A stretch of DNA of 64,000 nt from Limnohabitans sp. Rim28 (GTDB lineage: Bacteria; Pseudomonadota; Gammaproteobacteria; Burkholderiales; Burkholderiaceae_C), in assembly GCF_000293865.2 (NCBI RefSeq), contig NZ_ALKN02000005.1:1-64000 (forward strand), in the 5' to 3' direction. This document shows, piece after piece, positions 18,766 to 28,039 of this stretch. The notes beneath the pieces were generated by a model that was not told where the DNA came from, did no database searches, and saw nothing but the letters and a program-made list of their open reading frames with translations. Every line of letters starts with the position of its first letter. The stretch's first letter is position 1. The position numbers and the translations under genes are program-made.

Positions 18766-19455
18766 GTGATCGACATCGAACCCATGCGCTTTGCCTGGAC
18801 ACGTGGGGGGCCTGACACTTTGGTGCTGGGCCGTTTGCACTTGGCGCAGGGCCAGACTGTGTTTTTGCATGGCCCCAGTGGTTGCGGCAAGAGCAGCTTG
18901 TTGGGTTTGCTGGCGGGTGTTTTGTTGCCGCAGCAGGGCCGCGTGTCATTGCTCGGGCAAGACTGGGCGACTTTGCCTTCTGGCCGGCGCGACGCTTTTC
19001 GCGCCGACCATGTGGGCGTGATGTTTCAGCAATTCAACCTCTTGCCCTATTTGAGTGTGCTCGACAACGTGACCTTGCCCTGCCGCTTTTCTCAGCGCCG
19101 ACACGCGCGTTGCCTCTGCGCAGGGGGCCCTGAGGTCTCGGCCCAAAACTGGTTGGAGCGCATGGGCTTGCCTGCCGAGCTGTGGACGCGCCGTGCCGAT
19201 GCCTTGTCGGTGGGCCAGCAGCAACGCGTGGCTGCGGCCCGCGCCCTGATGGGTCAACCTGAATTGATCTTGGCCGACGAACCGACCTCGGCACTCGATG
19301 CCGCCTTGCGCCAGGATTTCATGGACGTGATCATGCAAGCCGCGCGGGACGCGGGCAGCACCTTGGTCTGCGTCAGCCATGACCCGCAACAAGCGGCGCG
19401 TTTTGACCTGCAGTGGTCCTTGCCCGACTTGAAAACAGCGGGGGCCAAGGCATGA
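18766..19455 (+). CDS. ABC transporter ATPase (LolD/MacB type), DUF3299-associated
   Basis: 229 residues. Walker A GPSGCGKSS, Q-loop VGVMFQQFNLLPYLSVLDNV, signature written here as LSVGQQQRVAAARAL (SVGQ instead of SGGQ) and Walker B LILADEPTSALDA. GTG 18766 is chosen because AGGGGAG sits at 18755-18761. It belongs to the LolD/MacB-type ATPases that power FtsX-like permeases. Its stop overlaps the permease start (ATGA), so the two genes form one unit with the DUF3299 gene downstream. The set resembles Pseudomonas aeruginosa PA4064-PA4066, a zinc-responsive locus. The transported or mechanically driven substrate is unknown. Confidence 0.85.
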   Translation: MIDIEPMRFAWTRGGPDTLVLGRLHLAQGQTVFLHGPSGCGKSSLLGLLAGVLLPQQGRVSLLGQDWATLPSGRRDAFRADHVGVMFQQFNLLPYLSVLDNVTLPCRFSQRRHARCLCAGGPEVSAQNWLERMGLPAELWTRRADALSVGQQQRVAAARALMGQPELILADEPTSALDAALRQDFMDVIMQAARDAGSTLVCVSHDPQQAARFDLQWSLPDLKTAGAKA

Positions 19456-20765
19456 ACAGTTTGCTGAGCATCGCCCGGCACAGTGCCTGGAACCGCCGAA
19501 GCACCTTGGTCTGGGTGGTGGTGTCGCTGGCGCTGGCCACGGCCTTGCTCTGGACCTTGGAGCGTTTGCGGCACGACATTCGCAGCAGTTTTTCGCAATC
19601 CGTCAGCGGGGTTGACCTGATCGTGGGCGCCCGCAGCAGCCCTGTGCAGCTGATGCTGTTTTCGGTGTTTCACATCGGCAGCGTGCCACAAAGCATGTCC
19701 ATGGACAGTGTTCGGGCGTTGACGCAGCACCGCTCGGTCTCGTGGGTCGTGCCCTTGAGTTTGGGCGACTCGCACCGGGGCTATCCGGTGCTGGGCACCA
19801 CGCCTGCGTACTTCCAGCACTTTGCTTATGGCGACAAACAACCCCTGAACTTGCAGCAAGGCGCGGTGTTTGCGGGCACGCTCGATGGTTTGTACGAGGC
19901 GGTGATCGGGTCCGAGGTGGCGCGCAAAATGGGCTATGCCTTGGGTCAAAGCATCACGCTCGGTCACGGCATGGACGACCATGGTCATTCACATGGCCAC
20001 AGCCATGCGCCCGCCAGCCCTGCATCCCCCAGCCATGACGACAAGCCCTTCAAGGTGGTCGGCATCTTGGCGCCGACGGGTACGCCGGTCGACCGCACAG
20101 TCCATGTCAGCCTGCAGGCGCTCGAGGCCTTGCACCTCGAATGGGTGGCGGGCGCACCCCTGCCCGGCGGTCAGATTCCCGCTGACCAAGCGCGCAAATT
20201 CAACTTGGAACCCCAAGCTGTGACGGCCGCTTTGGTGGGCCTCAAAACCCGAGCGGCCGTGTTCAACGTGCAGCGCTTTGTGAATGCTTACGAAGTCGAA
20301 GCCCTGATGGGCGTGATGCCCGGCGTGGCGCTGGGTGAGTTGTGGGCTGTGCTGGGCATGGGGGAGAACGCCTTGTTGGCCGTGTCTGCCTTGGTGGCCT
20401 TGGTCAGCGTGGTCTCGCTGATGGCGGTGGTGCTGGCGGGCCTGAATGAGCGACGCCGAGAACTCGCGGTGCTGCGTGCCGTGGGTGCGGGGCCGCGCCA
20501 TGTGCTGGGCTTGCTCACCCTGGAAGGGGCTTGGGTCACCTGTGCGGGGGTCTTGCTGGGCGTTTTATTGGCACAAGTGGGCATGGCGCTGGCCACGCCC
20601 TGGATGCAGCAAGAGCTGGGCATTCGCTTGCAAATGTCGGCGCCCTTGCACACGCAGTGGGCTTTGCTGGTGGCGGTGTTTTTGGCGGGCTTGTTGGCCA
20701 GTTTGGGGCCGGCTTGGCGGGCCTACCGATTGTCCTTGGCCGATGGTTTGTCACCGCATGTTTGA
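19452..20765 (+). CDS. FtsX-like ABC permease with His-rich loop
   Basis: 437 residues: one N-terminal membrane helix (TLVWVVVSLALATALLWTL), a large periplasmic domain and three C-terminal helices of the FtsX domain (ALVALVSVVSLMAVVLAG onward). The periplasmic domain has a striking metal-binding-like insertion, HGMDDHGHSHGHSH followed by Pro/Ala/Ser (about 19967-20045). Such poly-His loops typically bind zinc or nickel. ATG 19452 overlaps the ATPase stop. It works with the ATPase at 18766 and the DUF3299 protein. The likely role is zinc-linked envelope transport or signalling, by comparison with PA4065; this is inference. Confidence 0.85.
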   Translation: MNSLLSIARHSAWNRRSTLVWVVVSLALATALLWTLERLRHDIRSSFSQSVSGVDLIVGARSSPVQLMLFSVFHIGSVPQSMSMDSVRALTQHRSVSWVVPLSLGDSHRGYPVLGTTPAYFQHFAYGDKQPLNLQQGAVFAGTLDGLYEAVIGSEVARKMGYALGQSITLGHGMDDHGHSHGHSHAPASPASPSHDDKPFKVVGILAPTGTPVDRTVHVSLQALEALHLEWVAGAPLPGGQIPADQARKFNLEPQAVTAALVGLKTRAAVFNVQRFVNAYEVEALMGVMPGVALGELWAVLGMGENALLAVSALVALVSVVSLMAVVLAGLNERRRELAVLRAVGAGPRHVLGLLTLEGAWVTCAGVLLGVLLAQVGMALATPWMQQELGIRLQMSAPLHTQWALLVAVFLAGLLASLGPAWRAYRLSLADGLSPHV

Positions 20766-20766
20766 G

Positions 20767-21414
20767 ATGAAAGCAAATTTCAGCATGAACGACCGCCGCA
20801 CAGCTGCCAAGATCTTGGGCGCAGGTCTTTTGAGCTTGCTGCCCGGCTGGGTTCAAGCCCAAAGCGTGCGCGAAACCGCCCGTGAATTGGTGCCGCAAAT
20901 ACAACCTGCCTTGTCGGCCGAAGCCCCGCCCACGGGCGCCAGCCTGCCAGGTCAGGCGCGCACCATTGGCTGGGAGCAGCTGATACCGCCCGGTTGGGAC
21001 CCTTTCAAAGACCTCAAGGCCTTGAACCTGGATGCGCTCAAAGACAACGACCCCAAGGCCGAAGAGGCGCTGCAAAAAATGCGCAAGATGTGGGACAACG
21101 CGCCCATCAACCCGCTGGTGCTGGGCCAAAACCTGCGCTTGCCGGGTTATGTGGTGCCCTTGGAAGACCTGCCCGAGGGGATGAAAGAGTTTTTGCTGGT
21201 GCCTTACTTTGGGGCCTGCATCCATTCACCCCCGCCCCCGGCCAACCAGATCGTGCATGTGGTGCTCAACAAACCCGCCAAGCGGCTGCGCCTGATGGAT
21301 GTGGTGTGGGTCACCGGCCCTATGAGTGCCACCAAAACCGACTCCCACATGGGGGTGGCCGGTTACCGAATTGAAGCCCGGCAAGTGTCACCTTACACCG
21401 AGAAAAAACGCTGA
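20767..21414 (+). CDS. DUF3299 exported protein
   Basis: 215 residues. The N-terminus NDRRTAAKILGAGLLSLLPGWVQAQ looks like a Tat-type signal peptide (RR followed by a mild hydrophobic stretch and AQA cleavage site). The DUF3299 hallmark GYVVPLEDLPEGMKEFLLVPYFGACIHSP is present (shown here only in part in other entries), with a conserved Cys and His that could ligate metal. The function is unknown. It follows the ABC permease directly, as in the PA4063-PA4066 type of cluster. An alternative ATG at 20758 overlaps the permease stop. It abuts the convergent 5'-nucleotidase gene with no gap. Confidence 0.85.
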   Translation: MKANFSMNDRRTAAKILGAGLLSLLPGWVQAQSVRETARELVPQIQPALSAEAPPTGASLPGQARTIGWEQLIPPGWDPFKDLKALNLDALKDNDPKAEEALQKMRKMWDNAPINPLVLGQNLRLPGYVVPLEDLPEGMKEFLLVPYFGACIHSPPPPANQIVHVVLNKPAKRLRLMDVVWVTGPMSATKTDSHMGVAGYRIEARQVSPYTEKKR

Positions 21415-22314
21415 TCAGTCGGGGTTGGAAACCCCCGACACGACGTGCCCCGAAGGCACGTGCCGGGCCGCCGATTCGATGTGCCCCGTCTGGTCGTCAA
21501 AGAAAAAGTCAGGCTCGAATTCGCGTAAAAATTCGCCCTTGGCCAAGCCACCCAAAAACATGGCCTCGTCCACTTCAATGTTCCAGTCCATCAGCGTGCG
21601 GATGGCGCGTTCGTGCGCCGGGGCACTGCGGGCGGTGACCAGGGCGGTGCGCACACGCATGGCCGGTGTGCCCTCTTGCTGCAAACGGTGCAAGGCGGCC
21701 AGCAATGGCTTGAAAGGCCCCGCCAAAAGGGGTTGCCCTGCCTTGTCCCGCTCATGGGCCTGAAAAGCCGACAGCCCTTGGGCCTGAAACACCCGCTCGG
21801 CCTCGTCAGAGAACAGCACCGCATCACCGTCAAAGGCGATGCGCACCTCGTTCGGATGCGCCTCAGACGCCAAGGCCGAGTGCGGGTACACCTGCGCAGC
21901 CGGCACGCCTGCGCCCAAAGCCGCGCGCACGTCCGACAAATGGGTGGACAAAAACAAGTTGGCATTGAGTGGCTTGAGGTACCGCCACGGCGGCTGCCCG
22001 CGGGTGAAGCTGCCGCGCTGAATGGGCAGACCGTAATGCTGCGCCGAGCGAAATACCCGCATGCCGGAGACCGGGTCGTTGCGTGACAGGATCACCACCT
22101 CGACCCGTTGCGCTTCGGCATCGTTGAAGGCCAGCAGTTTGCGCACCAATGAAAAGGCCACGCCGGGTTTGGCGGGTGCCTCTAGGCGATCCAGTTGCAG
22201 CTTCATGTAAGCCCGGTCGTCGCCTTGTTCAAACAGCCTGTTCTCTTCTTCAAAGTCAAACAAGGCGCGGGAAGAAATGGCGACGACGAGTTGGCCTTCA
22301 AGGCTTGCGGGCAT
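21415..22314 (-). CDS. 5'-nucleotidase (bacterial cytosolic 5'-nucleotidase family)
   Basis: 299 residues of the PF06189-type 5'-nucleotidase family related to animal cN-I. It probably releases phosphate from nucleoside monophosphates. HAD-like motifs are seen: VVAISSRALFDFEEEN at the N-terminus, IAFDGDAVLFSDEAE (Asp motif), VTARSAPAHERAIRTL and DFFFDDQTGH at the C-terminus. It is not part of the gsp operon by function, although it lies 36 bp downstream of gspF on the same strand. Confidence 0.85.
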   Translation of the reverse strand: MPASLEGQLVVAISSRALFDFEEENRLFEQGDDRAYMKLQLDRLEAPAKPGVAFSLVRKLLAFNDAEAQRVEVVILSRNDPVSGMRVFRSAQHYGLPIQRGSFTRGQPPWRYLKPLNANLFLSTHLSDVRAALGAGVPAAQVYPHSALASEAHPNEVRIAFDGDAVLFSDEAERVFQAQGLSAFQAHERDKAGQPLLAGPFKPLLAALHRLQQEGTPAMRVRTALVTARSAPAHERAIRTLMDWNIEVDEAMFLGGLAKGEFLREFEPDFFFDDQTGHIESAARHVPSGHVVSGVSNPD

Positions 22315-22350
22315 GGTTCACTCCGGGATCAGACAGGTCGACATCATCGC

Positions 22351-23589
22351 TCACTTGACCCACTGGTTCAGCTGCATGATGGGCATGAGCACCGCCAGCA
22401 CGATCAGCATGACCATGCCGCCCATGGCCACGATCAACAGGGGCTCGAGCACGGTGGCCAGCGCCATGGCGCGGCGCTGCACTTCGCTGGACAGTTGCTG
22501 TGCGGCCCGCTGCAGCATCACGGGCAGTTGTCCGGTTTGCTCGCCCAAGCGTGCAAACATCGACAGCAAGCCTGGAAAGCGTGCGTTTTGCGCCAGCGCT
22601 GTGCCCAGAGGCGCGCCTTCGCGCACCCGCACCAGCGCTTCCAGGGCATCTGCCCGCAGGGCTTGGTTGGACAGCGTGTCGGCCGCCGACTGCAAGGCCT
22701 TGAGGATGGGCACGCCTGCAGCCGTCAGCATGGCCAGCGTCGAGGCGAACCGGGCGCTGTTGTAACCCCGGGCCAAGCGGCCAATCACCGGCAAGCGCAG
22801 CCAGGCCGCGTCAAAACGCAAACGCAGGGCTTGCTGGCGCAGGGCCACGCGACATGCAAACACACCCGCTGCCAGCAACAACAGCATGAGCCAACCCCAA
22901 GTGCGCACCAAGTCGCTGATGGCCAGCATGGCCACCGTCAGGCCAGGCAGTTGGCGTTTGGTGCCGGCAAACACCCCGGCCACTTGCGGCACCACCGAGG
23001 TGACCAAAAAAATCACAATCGCCAGTGCCACCAAGCTCACGATGGCCGGGTAGAGCGAGGCCGATAACAGCTTGGAGCGCAGCAGTTGCTGGTCTTCCAG
23101 GTCGTTGGCCAGTTGGTTGAGTACATCGCCCAAATGACCGCTTTGCTCCCCGGCGGCGATCACGGCGCGGTCAATTGCAGGAAATTCTTGCGGGTATTGC
23201 GCCAAAGCACGGCCCAAAGTGCTGCCTGCATTGACTTCGGCGCGGATGGCCGCCATCAGGTGGCGCTGTTTGTCGTCTTCACCCTCTTCGGTCAGGGCGG
23301 CCAAAGCGCGTTCAACGGGCAGGCCACTGCTCACCAGGCCGGCCAGTTGGCGTGTCCACACCGCGCGTTGGCTGGTGCTGAAGGCGCGGCCACCGCCAAT
23401 GGGGCGTTGCCACCAGGGCAGGGCATGGCTGGCCTCGGTTGCAGCGCCCGATGCAATCGCCTCGACCAACAGCGGCACCAGCGACTGTGCGCGCAATTGG
23501 CTGCGCGCGGTTTTCAGGCTGTCGGCCTCCAGCGTGCCTTTGCGCAGGGCACCATCGGCTTGCAGGGCTTCAAAACGGTAGGCGGGCAT
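22351..23589 (-). CDS. gspF: type II secretion inner-membrane protein GspF
   Basis: 412 residues. It starts MPAYRFEALQADGALRKGTLEAD, the usual GspF N-terminus. Two repeats of the T2SF domain contain three membrane helices (for example LLSASLYPAIVSLVALAIVIF and IVAMGGMVMLIVLAVLMPIM at the C-terminus). GspF is the inner-membrane platform contacting GspE and GspL. It ends the operon; the only unusual thing is that an outer-membrane protein gene separates it from gspE. Confidence 0.95.
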   Translation of the reverse strand: MPAYRFEALQADGALRKGTLEADSLKTARSQLRAQSLVPLLVEAIASGAATEASHALPWWQRPIGGGRAFSTSQRAVWTRQLAGLVSSGLPVERALAALTEEGEDDKQRHLMAAIRAEVNAGSTLGRALAQYPQEFPAIDRAVIAAGEQSGHLGDVLNQLANDLEDQQLLRSKLLSASLYPAIVSLVALAIVIFLVTSVVPQVAGVFAGTKRQLPGLTVAMLAISDLVRTWGWLMLLLLAAGVFACRVALRQQALRLRFDAAWLRLPVIGRLARGYNSARFASTLAMLTAAGVPILKALQSAADTLSNQALRADALEALVRVREGAPLGTALAQNARFPGLLSMFARLGEQTGQLPVMLQRAAQQLSSEVQRRAMALATVLEPLLIVAMGGMVMLIVLAVLMPIMQLNQWVK

Positions 23590-23599
23590 GGGACAAATC

Positions 23600-24427
23600 T
23601 CAACGGCTGAAGTAAAGCAAGCCCATCTGGCCCTGCCAGTTGAGATTGTGGGGGTTGATGGTTTGCACCTGCCCCAATGGGCGGGATGTGCCCAGCGTAC
23701 CAAACCAAGCCCATTGGGGTGTCAGGGCGTAGCGGTAACTCATGCCGACGCCCAGCGAGCCGAGTCCGGCTTGCCACGGCTCTGTGGGTGTGGGGGCATT
23801 GCGCCACTGGGTGGCCCAATGGTCAGCGGTGGCCCAATTCAAGCCCGCACTCAGGCTGAGCGTGCTGCGATCGTTCAAAGGCAAGCCATAAGAAGCGCCC
23901 ACCGACACGGTGGTGCCATCGCCTCGGTTCATCAGGTCTTGCGTGAGGTCGCTGCCCAGCGACCAGCGCGGGTTCAGCCTGTAGTTCACGCTCAGACGAC
24001 CGCGCAAAGTATTTTGGCCCGATGAAAACCCATCAAAAGAGCTGTTGTCCTGGAGGTTCTGCACCCGCAAAGACAACCCGACCTTCAGCCGGTCATCGTC
24101 GCGCAGTTGGTAGGCCAGATTGGACTCTTTGCGGTAGCCGCTGAAATTCAGCCATTCGGTGCCCGTGGGGTGACCGAGGCGCCAACGCCCGTAACGCAAA
24201 CCCAGTATGGGTCGCAAAACCGCGGAGGTGCCGGTACCCGCCACATCATGGCTTTGAACTTTGACGCCCAGGGTGTACAGCCAAGGGGATGTTGGCGTGT
24301 CTGTGGGCGCAGATTCGACCGCATTGGGTTTGGCGCCCACGCGGGTGGGGACCATCCCAACCAGCAGGCATCCAACACCCAAAATCCACAAAAATGGGGG
24401 CATTCGAAAAGCGCGAACACCAGGCAT
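23600..24427 (-). CDS. predicted outer-membrane beta-barrel protein (MipA/OmpV-like) inside the gsp operon
   Basis: 275 residues. A hydrophobic N-terminus (FLWILGVGCLLVGMVPTRVGA) looks like a signal peptide. The rest has alternating beta-barrel strands rich in Gly/Asn/Tyr, such as LSVNYRLNPRWSLGSDL, TVSVGASYGLPLNDRSTLSLS and LGSLGVGMSYRYALTP, and it ends in aromatic-R (LLYFSR). I see similarity in pattern to MipA/OmpV-type scaffolding barrels, but this is a weak, fold-level call. It sits 6 bp after gspE and 10 bp before gspF, so it is co-transcribed and could be tied to secreton function in the outer membrane. Confidence 0.6.
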   Translation of the reverse strand: MPGVRAFRMPPFLWILGVGCLLVGMVPTRVGAKPNAVESAPTDTPTSPWLYTLGVKVQSHDVAGTGTSAVLRPILGLRYGRWRLGHPTGTEWLNFSGYRKESNLAYQLRDDDRLKVGLSLRVQNLQDNSSFDGFSSGQNTLRGRLSVNYRLNPRWSLGSDLTQDLMNRGDGTTVSVGASYGLPLNDRSTLSLSAGLNWATADHWATQWRNAPTPTEPWQAGLGSLGVGMSYRYALTPQWAWFGTLGTSRPLGQVQTINPHNLNWQGQMGLLYFSR

Positions 24428-24433
24428 GGCGCG

Positions 24434-25840
24434 TCAGTCGCGCGTGACGCGCAACAGTTCTTCTGCGCTGGTCACGCCTGCATCGACCAGGCGTTGACCG
24501 TCTTCACGCATCAACACCATGCCTTGCGATAGCGCTGTGGTGCGCAACTCGGCTTCGGCCGACCGGTTGTGAATTTGCGCGCGGATTTCTTCGCTGGCCA
24601 CCAGCAACTCGAACACGCCTGTGCGGCCGGCATAGCCGGTTTGACCGCACGCATCGCAGCCAGCGCCCTCGCAAGCTTGACAGCGTTTTCGCACCAAGCG
24701 CTGGGCCAGCACGCCCAAGAGCGATGAGCTGAGCAAAAACGGCTCCACGCCCATGTCGATCAAGCGGTTCACCGCGCTGGCGGCATCGTTGGTGTGCAGT
24801 GTGGCCAGCACCAGGTGACCCGTGAGCGAAGCCTGGATCGCGATTTGCGCGGTCTCGTGGTCGCGGATCTCACCGATCATGATCACATCCGGGTCTTGCC
24901 GCAAGATGGCCCGCAGCGCTTTGGCAAAGCTCAGGTCGATTTTGTTGTTGACCTGCGTTTGACCCACACCGGGCAGCTCATACTCGATCGGGTCTTCCAC
25001 GGTCATGATGTTGTTGCGCGTGGCGTCCAGCCGCTGCAGTGCCGCATACAGGCTGGTGGTTTTGCCCGAACCGGTGGGGCCCGTGACCAGCAAGATGCCG
25101 TGCGGCTGGGCAATCAGTTGGTCAATTTGCGCCAGCACACGCCCTTGCATGCCCACCGCCTCCAGGGTCAAACGCGCCTCGCTCTTGTCCAGCAAGCGCA
25201 GGACCGCGCGTTCGCCGTGGGCGCTGGGCAGGGTTGAGACGCGCACATCCACCGCCCTTGAACCCAGGCGAAGGCTGATGCGACCGTCTTGCGGTAAACG
25301 TTTTTCTGCGATGTCGAGTTCGGCCATGATTTTCAGGCGCGAAATCAATGCGGCATGCAGCGCCCTGTTCGGTTGTACAACTTCACGCAACGTGCCGTCT
25401 ATGCGAAAGCGCACACTCGAGTGGCGTTCGTAGGGTTCGATGTGGATGTCGCTGGCGCCATCGCGGGCCGCTTGGGTCAACAAGGCGTTGAGCATGCGGA
25501 CGATGGGCGCGTCGTCGCTGGCCTCCAGCAGGTCCTCTACGGCCGGCAACTCTTGCATCATGCGCGACAGGTCGGCCTCGGCTTCGACTTCATTGACCAC
25601 GGCTGCCGCCATGGACGCCCCGTGGGCTTGCCCCCCCGAATAGGCTTGGTGAATGCGCTGTGTCAATTCGGCAGGCGTGCAAGCTTGCACTTTCAAGCCT
25701 TGGCCCGCAAACTTGCGCGTCACTTCCGACAAGGCCGAGCGGTCACTGGCGTCGGACAGGCTCAGGCACAGCCTTTGGCCGTCATCCTCCAGCAGGAGCT
25801 GGTGGGTTCGCGCAAACGAATAGGGCAAAGGGTAAGTCAT
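24434..25840 (-). CDS. gspE: type II secretion ATPase GspE
   Basis: 468 residues from ATG 25840. It is the cytoplasmic motor that drives pseudopilus assembly. Walker A GPTGSGKTTSLYAAL, Asp box (NIMTVEDPIEYELPG), Walker B-type IGEIRDHETAQIA, and a C-terminal tetra-Cys zinc element (CQACEGAGCDACG) typical of GspE. A GTG at 25855 directly behind the gspD stop is the alternative start; neither has a strong ribosome-binding site. Confidence 0.96.
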   Translation of the reverse strand: MTYPLPYSFARTHQLLLEDDGQRLCLSLSDASDRSALSEVTRKFAGQGLKVQACTPAELTQRIHQAYSGGQAHGASMAAAVVNEVEAEADLSRMMQELPAVEDLLEASDDAPIVRMLNALLTQAARDGASDIHIEPYERHSSVRFRIDGTLREVVQPNRALHAALISRLKIMAELDIAEKRLPQDGRISLRLGSRAVDVRVSTLPSAHGERAVLRLLDKSEARLTLEAVGMQGRVLAQIDQLIAQPHGILLVTGPTGSGKTTSLYAALQRLDATRNNIMTVEDPIEYELPGVGQTQVNNKIDLSFAKALRAILRQDPDVIMIGEIRDHETAQIAIQASLTGHLVLATLHTNDAASAVNRLIDMGVEPFLLSSSLLGVLAQRLVRKRCQACEGAGCDACGQTGYAGRTGVFELLVASEEIRAQIHNRSAEAELRTTALSQGMVLMREDGQRLVDAGVTSAEELLRVTRD

Positions 25841-25855
25841 GGCGCAGTTGGGCAC

Positions 25856-28039
25856 TCAAGGCCGTGAAGCGGACGGGGCCGATGGCGGCGTCGCTGGCTG
25901 TGATTCAGGGTTCAGGGCGGGCAGCACCGCAGAGCCGCTGATGGGCAGCGTGCTGGTGGCCTCAGGTTGAAAGCCTTGTTGGTTGATGCGCATTTGCTCG
26001 TAACGCCCTCTGGACAAAGCCTCTGTGGCTGCGCCATCGCGCACCACCACCGGTCGCAAAAACACCATCAGGTTGGTTTTATTGCGGCGCCTGGCTTCGG
26101 ATTTGAAGAGGTTGCCAAAAAACGGCATGTTGCCCAGCCCGGGCACTCGTTCTTGGTTGTTGCTGGTGTCGTCTTGCAGCAAGCCACCCAGCACCACGAT
26201 GGCGCCATCTTCGACTAGCACATGCGACTCGATGGACCGTTTGTTGGTGATCAAGCCCGTTGGCGAGTTGGTGGAGTTTTGATCGACACTGCTGACCTCT
26301 TGGTAGATCTGCATTTTCACGGTGCCGTTTTCGCTGATTTGAGGTTTCACCCGCAGCGTCAGACCGACATCTCTGCGCTCCACGGTCGTGAACGGGTTGG
26401 TTGAGCCGGGTGCGGCACTGGCAAAAGAACCGGTGATGAAAGGCACGTTTTGGCCGATCACAATTTTGGCCTCTTCGTTGTCCAAGGTCAGCAAATTGGG
26501 TGTCGATAACACATTGCTGTTGCCGTCGGTCTGCAAGAAACGCGCGACAGCGCCCAGGGCCAAGACGCCATTGCGTTGTTGACCGACCGCCAAATTAAGT
26601 CCAGTGGGTGCAACCAGCGTTCCTGCGGCTGCACCTGCGGCGATGTTCAGCAGGTTCGTGTTGCCTGTTCCAAAGTTGGTGCCCAAAAGACCGACGGTGT
26701 TGCTGCCGGTTCCCGTGCCACTCATCCATTGCACCCCAAATTGGGCCGCTTTGTCAGCGCTGACCTCGGCAATCAAACTCTCGACAAACACCTGCGCACG
26801 GCGCTGGTCCAGCATGTCAATCACGGCACGCAATTGGCGGTACTGTGGCTCTGGTGCGGTGATGATCAGCGAGTTGGTGGCCGGGTCGGCCTGGATCTGG
26901 CCACCGGTTGAAGCCTGCGGGGTTGCGTTGCTTTGGCCCAGCGTGCTGCTTGAAGGCGCAGGCGAGGTGATCGGCAAGCTGCTGTTGGTGTTACCGGGCA
27001 AAGCCGTGTTGCCTTGTGCGGTGACGGCTGCCCTCAATGTCGCTGCCAGTTTGGTGGCATCGGCGTTCTTGAGGTACACCACATGGATGTTGCCACTGGC
27101 TGCACGCGCGCCGGTGGCGCTCGGTTGATCCAGTTGCACCACCAAGCTGCGCACCAGCGACAAGCGGGCAGGGTTGGCGGCGCGGATGATCAGCGAGTTG
27201 GTGCGCACCTCGGGCAACACCGTGGTTCTGAAAGCCGTGTCGGTTTGGCCTTGGGCTGCAGGTGCCCCTGCACCGGCGGCGGCGCCCGAATCGATCAGGC
27301 GCTGCACCATGGGCGCCAACTCAGCTGCGATGCCGTGCTGAAGGCGGATCACCTCGACCCCTGTCGCGTTGGCCACGTCGAGCGCCGCGATGATGCGGCC
27401 CAGTCTTTGCAAGTTGTCGCCGTAATCGGTGATCACCAAGGCGTTGGTGCCTGGGTTCACGTTGATGGTGTTGTTGGGGCTGATCAGGGGGCGCAGCACA
27501 GGCACCAGGTTGTTGGCGTTTTCGTGGTTAAGCTGAAAAATTTGCGTCACGACCTGCCCGCTTTTGACAGGTACAGCCCCAGCAGTCACGGTGCTGCTTT
27601 GCAGCTTGGCTTCGGCTTCGGGCAGCACGGTGTAAAGCCCTGCGGATTCAACCAGTGCAAAACCCTGAGTGCGCAGTTGCGCCGCAAACAAACGCAAAGC
27701 TTGGGCGGGTGGCACCGGCACGGTGCTGGACAGCGACATCGTGCCTTTGACCCGCGGGTCCACCACCACATTGGCACCCGACAAGGTCGCCAGCGTGCGG
27801 GCCACCGCCTCGATTTCTGCGTTGACAAAGTTGAGGGTCACAGGCTCTTTGCGAGAGACTTGTGCCAGGACCGTTGGTGCGCTCAAAGCCATGGCCGTCA
27901 TGCAGGCCAAGACCACCACCGAGTGCCTCCAGTGCACCAGCTTTGACAAAAATAGAGGGCATTGAATGGAAGGCATGGGAGGATGGGGGGTCGTGGTGTG
28001 CATGGCTTGGCGCATGGTTTTTGGATGAAACTGTTTCAT
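25856..28039 (-). CDS. gspD: type II secretion outer-membrane secretin GspD
   Basis: About 727 residues. It forms the outer-membrane channel. A signal-peptide-like stretch (VVVLACMTAMALSAPTVLA) precedes the N0 domain (VTLNFVNAEIEAVARTLATL), repeated N1-N3 modules (for example VFQLNHENANNLVPVLRPLI-type segments) and a secretin domain with VPFITGSF and the conserved VPGLGNMPFFGNLF near the C-terminus. The N-terminal extension before the signal peptide is unusually long if ATG 28039 is used; a later Met may be the true start. The start overlaps the gspN stop by 4 bp. Confidence 0.95.
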   Translation of the reverse strand: MKQFHPKTMRQAMHTTTPHPPMPSIQCPLFLSKLVHWRHSVVVLACMTAMALSAPTVLAQVSRKEPVTLNFVNAEIEAVARTLATLSGANVVVDPRVKGTMSLSSTVPVPPAQALRLFAAQLRTQGFALVESAGLYTVLPEAEAKLQSSTVTAGAVPVKSGQVVTQIFQLNHENANNLVPVLRPLISPNNTINVNPGTNALVITDYGDNLQRLGRIIAALDVANATGVEVIRLQHGIAAELAPMVQRLIDSGAAAGAGAPAAQGQTDTAFRTTVLPEVRTNSLIIRAANPARLSLVRSLVVQLDQPSATGARAASGNIHVVYLKNADATKLAATLRAAVTAQGNTALPGNTNSSLPITSPAPSSSTLGQSNATPQASTGGQIQADPATNSLIITAPEPQYRQLRAVIDMLDQRRAQVFVESLIAEVSADKAAQFGVQWMSGTGTGSNTVGLLGTNFGTGNTNLLNIAAGAAAGTLVAPTGLNLAVGQQRNGVLALGAVARFLQTDGNSNVLSTPNLLTLDNEEAKIVIGQNVPFITGSFASAAPGSTNPFTTVERRDVGLTLRVKPQISENGTVKMQIYQEVSSVDQNSTNSPTGLITNKRSIESHVLVEDGAIVVLGGLLQDDTSNNQERVPGLGNMPFFGNLFKSEARRRNKTNLMVFLRPVVVRDGAATEALSRGRYEQMRINQQGFQPEATSTLPISGSAVLPALNPESQPATPPSAPSASRP

